In this document: positions 1 through 6,100 of the stretch, piece after piece
Layout of the letters: the number at the start of each line of letters is the position of its first letter
How positions within the stretch are numbered: the stretch's first letter is position 1
Assembly: GCA_002309955.1 (NCBI GenBank)
Contig: DBXQ01000117.1
Coordinates: 2,381-17,170, forward strand
DNA length: 14,790 nucleotides
Direction of reading: 5' to 3'
Source: Bacteroidales bacterium UBA1208
GTDB taxonomy: Bacteria > Bacteroidota > Bacteroidia > Bacteroidales > P3
The notes under the pieces: model-generated
What the model was told of the DNA's origin: nothing
The model's database searches: none
What the model saw: only the letters and a program-made list of their open reading frames with translations
Program-made: the position numbers and the translations under genes

Positions 1-233
1 ACCTTCAGGCCGTAGTGGTCGCGCAGTTTATACACCACTTCGTGATAGGCCTTGTCGCGCCGTTCCGCCGAGGCAATCAGCTCCGCTGTCTCCGCTGGCA
101 GATCCTTGGTCATGCAGCAACGCAGCGAGTTGTCCACTTCGGCGAAAAGGACCTTTCGATACATCTCGAACAGAAACGGTGAGTGTATCCTGTATTGCGT
201 GTCAGCCTTTATCCAGTATTCCAGCCTTGTCAT
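1..233 (-). CDS. SAM-dependent methyltransferase, N-terminal fragment (runs off window)
   Basis: An open frame starts at an ATG at 233-231 on the minus strand and continues without a stop to the window edge, giving about 77 residues. The protein begins MTRLEYWIKADTQYRIHSPF and continues with FEMYRKVLF. The pattern 'Y-R-x-H-S-P-F-hydrophobic-F-x-x-Y-x-x-V-L' is what I recall at the N-terminus of a Bacteroidota family of class I SAM-dependent (O-)methyltransferases. The SAM-binding Rossmann core would lie further downstream and is not visible, so the enzymatic call is recognition of the N-terminus only. The start is supported by a Bacteroidota -7 box (TATCTTTGC, minus strand, 242-250) 9 bp upstream, which implies a very short leader. 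The gene is divergent from the plus-strand run that follows. CDS call is fairly safe, product moderate. Confidence 0.62.
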   Translation of the reverse strand, partial: MTRLEYWIKADTQYRIHSPFLFEMYRKVLFAEVDNSLRCCMTKDLPAETAELIASAERRDKAYHEVVYKLRDHYGLK

Positions 234-241
234 AATCGGGT

Positions 242-250
242 GCAAAGATA
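242..250 (-). promoter_or_regulatory. Bacteroidota -7 promoter box for the methyltransferase gene
   Basis: The minus strand reads TATCTTTGC here, a perfect TAnnTTTG -7 element of the Bacteroidota housekeeping sigma factor, 9 bp upstream of the ATG at 233. No clear TTTG -33 box is visible at the usual 19-bp spacing. This box is one arm of a perfect 11-bp inverted repeat whose other arm is the promoter box at 272-280. Confidence 0.6.
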
Positions 251-271
251 CGATTTTTTAAAAAAAGTTTG

Positions 272-280
272 TATCTTTGC
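272..280 (+). promoter_or_regulatory. Bacteroidota -7 promoter box for the plus-strand run starting at 303
   Basis: TATCTTTGC matches TAnnTTTG exactly. Transcription would start near 286, which is downstream of the ATG at 282. That favours the ATG at 303 as the real start of the small protein. No recognisable -33 TTTG is present; an A/T tract lies between the two divergent boxes. Confidence 0.6.
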
Positions 281-302
281 AATGAAAAAAAAGATACTAC
301 TT

Positions 303-473
303 ATGGATAACAACTTGAAAAAGAAGATTGACGACATTGTAGCCGAAATCTCAACCATCACCGACCTCACCCACAAAGTCTCCATCCTTGAATACATGGA
401 GCAACAATCCTCCTACATGCTTTGGCAGTTGCAAGATGAAATTCACATTGACTACGATTCACAAAACGTCTGA
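303..473 (+). CDS. Small acidic hypothetical protein (56 aa)
   Basis: A 56-residue protein starting MDNNLKKKIDDIVAEIS. It is predicted to be mostly helical and cytoplasmic, with no signal peptide, membrane segment or cysteine. The C-terminal half is acidic (DEIHIDYDS). I do not recognise a family. The ATG at 282 would add seven residues (MKKKILL), but the -7 promoter box at 272-280 puts the transcription start after that codon, so 303 is preferred. The gene lies 12 bp before the GTG of the LptE-family gene in the same direction, so the two are probably co-transcribed. Its role may relate to envelope biogenesis, but only by position. The frame is supported by the promoter and spacing, not by homology. 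Confidence 0.6.
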   Translation: MDNNLKKKIDDIVAEISTITDLTHKVSILEYMEQQSSYMLWQLQDEIHIDYDSQNV

Positions 474-485
474 TCTATTCTGGCC

Positions 486-995
486 GTGAAACAGTTTTTA
501 CCATACATCCTCTTCGCGGTCTCCTTGCTGACCCTTGGCGGTTGCACCGGAGGTTATTCCTTCACCGGTGCCTCCATCCCAGCCGAAGCCAAAACCATCT
601 CCATCACCCAGTTTCCCAACTACGCCTCCACCGTCAACCCGCAGCTAAGCCAGAAGCTCTACGACGGCCTCCAGCAGATGTTTTCCTCGCAAACCAGTCT
701 CAACGTCACCTCCGACGACGGCGATCTCCAAATATCAGGCGAGATAACCGACTACAGCACCCGCGCCTCCTCAATCGGCAGTGACGACAACGTGGCCACC
801 AACCGTTTCACTATCACTATCAAGGTCTCCTTTACCAACCGTTTCGACCCCAAAGCCGACTTCGAACAGAGTTTCTCGCGATTCAAAGACTACGCCGCCA
901 CACGCGACTTCTCCAGCGTCGAGCAATCGTTAACTGATGAAATCGTCACCGAACTATGCGAAGACATCTTCAACAAGTCCGTAGTGAACTGGTAG
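486..995 (+). CDS. lptE: LptE-family outer-membrane LPS assembly lipoprotein
   Basis: In the family, LptE is the lipoprotein that plugs the LptD barrel and delivers LPS to the outer leaflet. The 169-residue protein has a lipoprotein signal peptide (residues 1-19) with lipobox LGGC, so Cys20 would be acylated. The mature start CTGGYSFTGASI is typical of Bacteroidota LptE, where 'YSFtGasip' follows the Cys closely. The body has the expected length and the motif 'SQKLYDGLQQMF', followed by beta-rich sequence (LQISGEITDYS). Residues after Cys20 are not acidic, so there is no surface-export signal, which fits a periplasm-facing LptE. The start codon is GTG; no in-frame ATG exists between the preceding stop and this codon. 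No Shine-Dalgarno is visible. The end overlaps the next gene by 40 nt. Confidence 0.85.
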   Translation: MKQFLPYILFAVSLLTLGGCTGGYSFTGASIPAEAKTISITQFPNYASTVNPQLSQKLYDGLQQMFSSQTSLNVTSDDGDLQISGEITDYSTRASSIGSDDNVATNRFTITIKVSFTNRFDPKADFEQSFSRFKDYAATRDFSSVEQSLTDEIVTELCEDIFNKSVVNW

Positions 996-3178
996 TCGGT
1001 TGGCTTTTGGCGGCTATTGCCGCCCTCGTCTACCTCCTCACCCTTGAACCCTCCGTTAGTTTTTGGGACAGTGGCGAGTTTATCTCCGTCTCTTACCTTC
1101 TACAGGTAGGCCATCCCCCGGGAGCCCCCTTCTACCAACTGCTTGCCCATGCCTTCTCGTGGCTCGCTCCTACGCCCATGCAGGTGGCGCTGTGCTGCAA
1201 CGCACTCAGCGCACTCAGTGCCGGACTCACCGTTATGTTCCTCTTCTGGACCATTCTCCTCCTCTCCCCTGCCGACAAACCAAAGCCCCTCACCGCAGCC
1301 GCTGTGGGCGCACTATGCTACCTCTTCTGCGACACAGCCTGGTTCTCCGCTGTCGAGAGCGAAGTCTACAGTTTGGCCATGCTCATTGCCGCCGTCATCC
1401 TTTGGTCGATGTTGCGGTGGTACCGCTGCACCGATCCCCACCAAGCACTCCGCTGGCTTTGCCTCATCGCCCTCCTCCTCGGACTGGGCTGCTGCACCCA
1501 TCTTCTCACCCTCCTCACCACCCCTGTACTCCTGCTGCTGTTCATCTTCAAAGTGGCAAAAGACAATAAAGAGGGTCTTTATGGCGGGGATGGTCATGCC
1601 CCTGTCAGGTTCCAAAATCTCAAATCGCTTCTCAATATAAGCCCTTTCCTTTTGCTGTTTTTCCTCATCGGGCTCACCCCTTACCTCATCATCCCCATCC
1701 GTGCCACAGCCGGAACCCCTATCAACGAAGGCCATCCATCCACCTTTGCCGACTTCAAGACTTACATCACTCGCGAGCAATACGAGAAAGCCCCGTTATA
1801 CCCCCGCATGTGGCGGCACCACAAAAACGACGCCCTTTATGCCTCTGATTGGAGCGGCGGCGACACCACCTTTGTGGGCAACCTGCGCTACTACGGCTCG
1901 TACCAACTCACCTATATGTATCTGCGCTACCTGATGTGGAACTTCGCTGGCCGCTACAACGACCGCCAGGGCTACGGTTCACCCCAGAACGGGCAATTCA
2001 TCACAGGCATCCCGCCCATCGACCGCCTGCTTGTAGGCACTGGTGCCCGTCCGCCCGACAGTCTCCACACCCGCGGCCACAACACTTATTTCCTCCTCCC
2101 CCTGCTCCTCGGCCTCATTGGAGTCTATGTCCTTCTTTCGCGCCGTCGCGCCTTTTGGACGGTCTTCACACTCTTCCTCATGGGCGGATTCATCCTCTCC
2201 CTCTACCTCAACCACCCCACCTACGAACCCCGCGAGCGTGACTATGCCTACATCCTCAGCTTCTACGCCTTCTGCATCTTCATTGCCTTCGGTGTACAAT
2301 GGATACTGAATAAAGCCGGAAAGGCGACAGGCAAGGCACGTCGTCCGCTGACATGCGTCACCTGTCTCGCCGTGTTTGCCGTGCCCGCCCTCATGGCATT
2401 CCAAAACTGGGACGACCACGACCGCAGCCGCCGCTACATTGCCCACGATGTAGGCGCCAACATTCTTCACTCCTGCGACCACCACCCGCAGGGCACCGTC
2501 CTCTTCACCTACGGCGACAACGACACCTTCCCCCTCTGGTACCTGCAAGCTGTCGAAAACATGCGTCCCGACATCATCGTCGCCAACATCGGTCTCATTG
2601 GCACAACCCGTTTTACCGAACTCTTCAACGAAAGCCTCAACCTGGGTCGCCCCATCTATTTCACACACTACACCTACGACCACCTGAGCCAATACTACCC
2701 CCACCGCCTGCAACTCGAAGGCAACGCCTACCGTCTCATGCCCGACCCCTGCGACAGTGTAGCCACTGAACCATTCCTCCGCCATCTCGACAGTATGGAA
2801 TGGCACCCCATGCGACAAGTCTATATTGATGAAACTGGCTGTAAATTCATTGAGCAATATTGGCGCGACGTGCTGTTGCTCGCCCAGAACCTCACCTCCC
2901 AAAGACAAGATTCCGCAGCCCGTCATGCTCTTTCCACCACCCTTGCTTACCTCCCTGTTAACATTCTTCAAGATCCACGCCTTGTCTACGATATTGCTCA
3001 AGCCTGCCTTGCTGCCGGCGACACCGCCACACACCGCACCCTATCGGCATACCTCCGCGCCACGCTGGCCGAACAGCTCGACTACTACCACACCATGTCG
3101 CGCGCCCGCCAAGCCGCCATGCCCTACACACTTGGCCCCCGCGAGGAGCTGATGCACCTACTCACAACAGGACTATAA
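956..3178 (+). CDS. DUF2723 / GT117 membrane glycosyltransferase (probable protein O-mannosyltransferase type)
   Basis: A 740-residue polytopic membrane protein. The N-terminus has a first membrane helix (about 13-31), then WDSGEF (37-42) and HPPGAPFYQLLAHAFS (53-68), the hallmark of DUF2723/CAZy GT117. Many hydrophobic segments follow up to about residue 490. A soluble, probably periplasmic, C-terminal part begins near GDNDTFPLWYLQAVE (520-534), also typical of the family. DUF2723 is shared with eukaryotic TMEM260, an O-mannosyltransferase, so a polyprenyl-phosphate-mannose-dependent O-glycosyltransferase is likely; the exact substrate is inference. Bacteroidota members I know are often 1000 residues or more, so this is a short version missing C-terminal sequence. 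The ATG at 956 is the first start after two in-frame stops (935-940) and lies inside lptE (40-nt overlap), suggesting translational coupling. Confidence 0.85.
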   Translation: MRRHLQQVRSELVVGWLLAAIAALVYLLTLEPSVSFWDSGEFISVSYLLQVGHPPGAPFYQLLAHAFSWLAPTPMQVALCCNALSALSAGLTVMFLFWTILLLSPADKPKPLTAAAVGALCYLFCDTAWFSAVESEVYSLAMLIAAVILWSMLRWYRCTDPHQALRWLCLIALLLGLGCCTHLLTLLTTPVLLLLFIFKVAKDNKEGLYGGDGHAPVRFQNLKSLLNISPFLLLFFLIGLTPYLIIPIRATAGTPINEGHPSTFADFKTYITREQYEKAPLYPRMWRHHKNDALYASDWSGGDTTFVGNLRYYGSYQLTYMYLRYLMWNFAGRYNDRQGYGSPQNGQFITGIPPIDRLLVGTGARPPDSLHTRGHNTYFLLPLLLGLIGVYVLLSRRRAFWTVFTLFLMGGFILSLYLNHPTYEPRERDYAYILSFYAFCIFIAFGVQWILNKAGKATGKARRPLTCVTCLAVFAVPALMAFQNWDDHDRSRRYIAHDVGANILHSCDHHPQGTVLFTYGDNDTFPLWYLQAVENMRPDIIVANIGLIGTTRFTELFNESLNLGRPIYFTHYTYDHLSQYYPHRLQLEGNAYRLMPDPCDSVATEPFLRHLDSMEWHPMRQVYIDETGCKFIEQYWRDVLLLAQNLTSQRQDSAARHALSTTLAYLPVNILQDPRLVYDIAQACLAAGDTATHRTLSAYLRATLAEQLDYYHTMSRARQAAMPYTLGPREELMHLLTTGL

Positions 3179-3209
3179 TTCATCAACAACAAATTCAAAA
3201 TCATTTATC

Positions 3210-4355
3210 ATGAAGAAAGCAATAAAAATCATTCTGATTGTCTTAATCACAATCATCCTTGCCCTCACCATAATTGTATGGTGTCTATGGCACGGGGAGA
3301 TAAGGACTCTCTCTTCACTGAAACAAGTGGACAACAACCCCTACCTCTATGCCATGGAGTACAAAGCCGCGTATGACCTCGACGAAATCATCGAACGCGA
3401 TGTAGACCAGAACGCCGAACTGCTCGACTACGTCACCGCCAAGATCGGCAAAGGCATCCCTATCAAAGGGAAGAGTGCACAGGTGGCAGACGAAAACGGT
3501 AAGCTGGAGACATTCAACTGCACCAGTTTCCAAGCCAAAAACGCATCAGGCGAAGGATTCCTCTACGGTCGCAACTACGACTATTTCGCCAACCCCACCC
3601 TGGTAACCATTTCCCGTCCAAAGAACGGCTATGCCTCCTTGGCGGCAAGCGACATGTCTCATTTCGGCTACAACCTGGAATCCCTGCCCACCTCCTTCAC
3701 AAAAAAGCTCATGTGTTTAGCCGCCATCTATGCCCCGGTCGACGGTATAAACGAGAAAGGTCTCTGCACCTCCATTATGGCACTCCCCCACCAACCCGCC
3801 AACCAAAACAGCGGCAAACACGCCGTGGGGACAAGCATCATCATGCGCCTGTGGCTTGACCGCTGCGCCACAGTGGACGAAGCCCTGAACCTGCTGGCAA
3901 CCGTAGACCTGCGCCACGACTCTATTGTCGGTTCGGGATACCACTACATGGTAGCCGACGCCTCCGGCGACTGTGCAATCATCGAGTTCGACAAGGAAGA
4001 CGGATGGAAAACCCTCGTGCTGCGCAAACCCTCCGACCAAAAGTACATGCTCGTCACCAACCACCTTCTCTCACCCAAATACCGCACCGACACCCCCGAC
4101 CCCGCAGTAGGCAACCCCAACAGCAAGAGCTGGTGGCGCTATGCGACCGCCGACAACTATCTGCAAACCCGCGACGGCGTCCTCACACCCGACCAAGTAC
4201 AAGAATGCCTCAACATGGTGCGTTGGGATCATTTGCTGCTCCCCAACGGCAAGGTGGAGGTAACCCAGCACTCAAACGTATACGACCAACAGACACTCAC
4301 CCTACGCCTGCGTATGTGGAACGAATTGGACAAAACCCACTTCTTCCAACTATAA
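3210..4355 (+). CDS. Membrane-anchored Ntn-hydrolase, linear amide C-N hydrolase (choloylglycine hydrolase/C45-like)
   Basis: A 381-residue protein with one N-terminal membrane helix (about 5-27, MKKAIKIILIVLITI start), then a roughly 75-residue segment, then the catalytic domain. The Ntn nucleophile is most likely Cys104 in 'NCTSFQAKNASGEGFLYGRNYDY'; Arg121 and Asp124 follow at close to the Cys/Arg/Asp spacing seen in bile-salt hydrolases and penicillin V acylases. The later 'YMLVTNHLLSP' resembles the TNH motif of C45 acyltransferases. The family hydrolyses linear amides (bile-salt conjugates, penicillin V, N-acyl amino acids or peptides); the substrate here cannot be told. Activation would need cleavage just before Cys104, which would separate catalytic domain from anchor. 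It starts 31 bp after the GT117 gene and is probably in the same transcript. Confidence 0.8.
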   Translation: MKKAIKIILIVLITIILALTIIVWCLWHGEIRTLSSLKQVDNNPYLYAMEYKAAYDLDEIIERDVDQNAELLDYVTAKIGKGIPIKGKSAQVADENGKLETFNCTSFQAKNASGEGFLYGRNYDYFANPTLVTISRPKNGYASLAASDMSHFGYNLESLPTSFTKKLMCLAAIYAPVDGINEKGLCTSIMALPHQPANQNSGKHAVGTSIIMRLWLDRCATVDEALNLLATVDLRHDSIVGSGYHYMVADASGDCAIIEFDKEDGWKTLVLRKPSDQKYMLVTNHLLSPKYRTDTPDPAVGNPNSKSWWRYATADNYLQTRDGVLTPDQVQECLNMVRWDHLLLPNGKVEVTQHSNVYDQQTLTLRLRMWNELDKTHFFQL

Positions 4356-4544
4356 ACATTCCTGCCCATCTGCCCCAACGTGCCCCCTTCAATAGCCGTG
4401 CTGGTGGCATCTGTTCTTCGGTGGACACCGTACAACAACCGTTTATGCAACAACTAAAAAAACAATAAGGCAGAACGCAATAATATAACCCTTTCCGCGT
4501 TATTGGATTCAGACATGTAAAGAAATACACAAATATAACACATT
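4356..4544. other. 189-bp intergenic stretch before the lipoprotein gene
   Basis: No open frame of note and no TAnnTTTG box is visible. A weak potential hairpin (AACGC ... GCGTT around 4475-4501) lacks a T tract. The last 60 bp are A/T-rich and may hold an unrecognised promoter for the lipoprotein gene. Confidence 0.4.
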
Positions 4545-5078
4545 ATGAAAAAAGCATCATTTATCCTGTTGGCTTTCATTGCAATGCTTACATGCGGCTG
4601 CGAGAAAGACCCCATTGACAACCCTCACGGCAACAATCCGTCAGAACCCACTATTGACATTACACCCTATCTGGGCACCTATCTAATGACAAGGCACACC
4701 GACCTTATCCTGACCGTTGCTACAATCAACATTCCCATCGACCGCGACCTGAATATAGAGACTGTCACCATTAAGAGGGATCCTGCACAAGAGTATGGGA
4801 TTATCATGACCAGCTCCGACGGAATGTACTCACGCGGCACCATCGACACTGCAGGCCTGCATTTGCAGAACGACACCATCCGCTTCAGCATTGACACCCT
4901 TGGAGTCACCGCCTCGCTACAGGCCACCATGACCCACCCCGTAATCAAGGCTCCTGTAAACGGAGTTATGGACTGGACCAGCACAGCCAGTGGAACAGCC
5001 TCAGCCGTCGTCCCGATACTTGGAAACATCACTGGGTCCATTACTGGCAATATGCACTACCGAACAGCACTGAGATAA
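4545..5078 (+). CDS. Hypothetical lipoprotein, possibly surface-exposed
   Basis: A 177-residue protein with a lipoprotein signal peptide and lipobox TCGC, so Cys19 would be acylated. The residues after the Cys (EKDPID) resemble the Lys-acidic lipoprotein export signal described in Bacteroidota, so surface display is plausible. A Pro/Asn linker (about 23-40) leads to a domain from ITPYLGTYLM onward that is rich in Thr, Ile and Val with alternating hydrophobics, consistent with a small beta-sandwich or lipocalin-like fold. I do not recognise a family. The C-terminus is rich in small residues (TASGTASAVVPILGNITGSI). It is separated by 189 bp from the Ntn-hydrolase gene and ends 9 bp before a strong terminator, so it closes the transcription unit. 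Confidence 0.75.
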   Translation: MKKASFILLAFIAMLTCGCEKDPIDNPHGNNPSEPTIDITPYLGTYLMTRHTDLILTVATINIPIDRDLNIETVTIKRDPAQEYGIIMTSSDGMYSRGTIDTAGLHLQNDTIRFSIDTLGVTASLQATMTHPVIKAPVNGVMDWTSTASGTASAVVPILGNITGSITGNMHYRTALR

Positions 5079-5087
5079 CAGTAAACG

Positions 5088-5118
5088 AAAAAAGCAGACT
5101 TGAATGTCTGCTTTTTTT
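5088..5118. terminator. Bidirectional rho-independent terminator
   Basis: AAAAAAGCAGAC (5088-5099), a 6-nt loop, then GTCTGC (5106-5111) and a T7 tract (5112-5118). The six-base GC-containing stem is extended by A-T pairs to 12 bp. It lies between two convergent genes: the lipoprotein (ends 5078, plus) and tRNA-His (3' end 5126, minus). Both strands give a stem followed by a U tract, so it can serve both. Confidence 0.9.
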
Positions 5119-5125
5119 GTTTTCC

Positions 5126-5202
5126 TGGGGTGGGAGGTGGGGCTCGAACCCACGACCTCCAGATCCACAATCTGGCGCTCTAACCAGCTGAACTACGCCC
5201 AC
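5126..5202 (-). tRNA. tRNA-His (anticodon GTG)
   Basis: The minus strand folds into a full cloverleaf. The acceptor is GTGGGCG/CTCCCAC with one C-T mismatch at pair 6-67. The D stem is GTTC/GAGC, the anticodon stem CCAGA/TCTGG with loop TTGTGGA (anticodon GTG), and the T stem GTGGG/CCCAC with loop TTCGAGC. Position 73 is C and CCA is encoded (5126-5128). The base before position 1 (5203) is G on the minus strand, giving the G-1:C73 identity pair that is special to tRNA-His. A canonical promoter lies just upstream and a terminator just downstream, so this is a single-gene unit. Confidence 0.97.
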
Positions 5203-5224
5203 CGTCTTGATTCGGAAATCGGCT

Positions 5225-5256
5225 GCAAAATTACTACTTTTTTCTGACATAACAAA
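5225..5256 (-). promoter_or_regulatory. Canonical Bacteroidota promoter of tRNA-His
   Basis: On the minus strand TTTG (5256-5253) is followed after exactly 19 bp by TAATTTTGC (5233-5225), matching TTTG-N19-TAnnTTTG. The start would fall near 5218, leaving about 15 nt before the encoded G-1 of the tRNA. Confidence 0.8.
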
Positions 5257-5277
5257 ATTTTATTTGAAAAAAAGTTG

Positions 5278-5286
5278 TATCTTTGC
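5278..5286 (+). promoter_or_regulatory. Bacteroidota -7 box for the TrmH-family gene
   Basis: TATCTTTGC is a perfect TAnnTTTG box. Its -33 region overlaps the -33 box of the divergent tRNA-His promoter (5253-5256), and no good TTTG is seen for this direction. The box ends only 3 bp before the preferred ATG at 5290. Confidence 0.6.
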
Positions 5287-5289
5287 CTT

Positions 5290-6036
5290 ATGATATCTAA
5301 GAACAAACTAAAGGAATTAACTGTATACAAGCAACATAAACACTGCAATGAGGATTCAGTATTTATTGTTGAAGGTGTGAAAATGTGCCATGAAGCCATG
5401 GTCGCAAAAGCCCCTATCAAAGTGGTCTGTGCAACAAATTCATGGCTTCAAGAACACCCTGACCTGCCCATAAACACCGAAGTATATGAAGTAGAACAAG
5501 ATAGCCTTGCACGACTCAGTCATCTGACCACTCCTAATGAAGTTTGGATGTTAGTGAGCCGCAATCTGTCCACAACCCTTGAGGGGCAACCCCTCACCTT
5601 GGCTCTTGACCACCTGCAAGACCCCGGCAACCTCGGCACAATTGTCCGCACAGCCGATTGGTTTGGCGTACGGCACATAGTATGCAGCCACGACACTGTT
5701 TCTTGCTTCAATCCCAAAGTGGTGCAGAGCACCATGGGAAGCCTGTTCCGCACCACCATCACCTATACCGACCTGCCTGATTTTCTCGCTACTTGCGGCA
5801 AACCTGTTTTCGGTGCCCTACTCGACGGTCAAAGCATTTGGAATCCCCTATCACCCATACAGCTGCCCTCGGAGGGTGCTGTACTTGTGGTGGGCAACGA
5901 AAGCCGGGGCATCAGTGCCAAGGTGCAGGCCTGTGTCACCCGACGCATAGCCATCCCCAACCTTGGAGGCACTGCCGAATCTCTCAATGCTTCCGTGGCC
6001 TGCGCCATTCTTATGGCACAGTTTCTTCAAGGTTAG
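5290..6036 (+). CDS. TrmH/SpoU-family RNA 2'-O-methyltransferase
   Basis: A 248-residue SPOUT-superfamily enzyme transferring a methyl group from SAM to a ribose 2'-OH in rRNA or tRNA; the target nucleoside cannot be told. The N-terminal substrate-binding part (MISKNKLKELTVYKQH ... FIVEGVKM) is followed by the three SpoU motifs: motif 1 DPGNLGTIVRTAD (111-123, with Asn114 and Arg120), motif 2 VVGNESRGIS (200-209, with Glu204) and motif 3 IPNLGGTAESLNASVA (222-237, with Ser231-Asn233). These form the trefoil-knot SAM site. An upstream in-frame ATG at 5275 lies before the promoter box and would not be transcribed, and family N-termini begin like MISKNK, so 5290 is chosen. That makes the mRNA leaderless or nearly so. 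It faces the S8 protease gene convergently. Confidence 0.88.
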   Translation: MISKNKLKELTVYKQHKHCNEDSVFIVEGVKMCHEAMVAKAPIKVVCATNSWLQEHPDLPINTEVYEVEQDSLARLSHLTTPNEVWMLVSRNLSTTLEGQPLTLALDHLQDPGNLGTIVRTADWFGVRHIVCSHDTVSCFNPKVVQSTMGSLFRTTITYTDLPDFLATCGKPVFGALLDGQSIWNPLSPIQLPSEGAVLVVGNESRGISAKVQACVTRRIAIPNLGGTAESLNASVACAILMAQFLQG

Positions 6037-6100
6037 ACAAGATGTTGATATATTTATCGTTGATGTGTTGATATGATGAGAGTCATTAAACATGTCAACG

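Noticed and set aside
1979..3034. 351-codon minus-strand open frame opposite the GT117 gene
   Set aside because: It is antisense to a gene with strong family motifs, has low-complexity Val/Gly/Glu-rich translation and no recognisable domain. The C-rich coding strand explains the lack of stops.
6037..6100. Possible terminator between the TrmH-family gene and the S8 protease gene
   Set aside because: Only a 6-bp inverted repeat (CGTTGA/TCAACG) with a long loop and no T tract; too weak to annotate.
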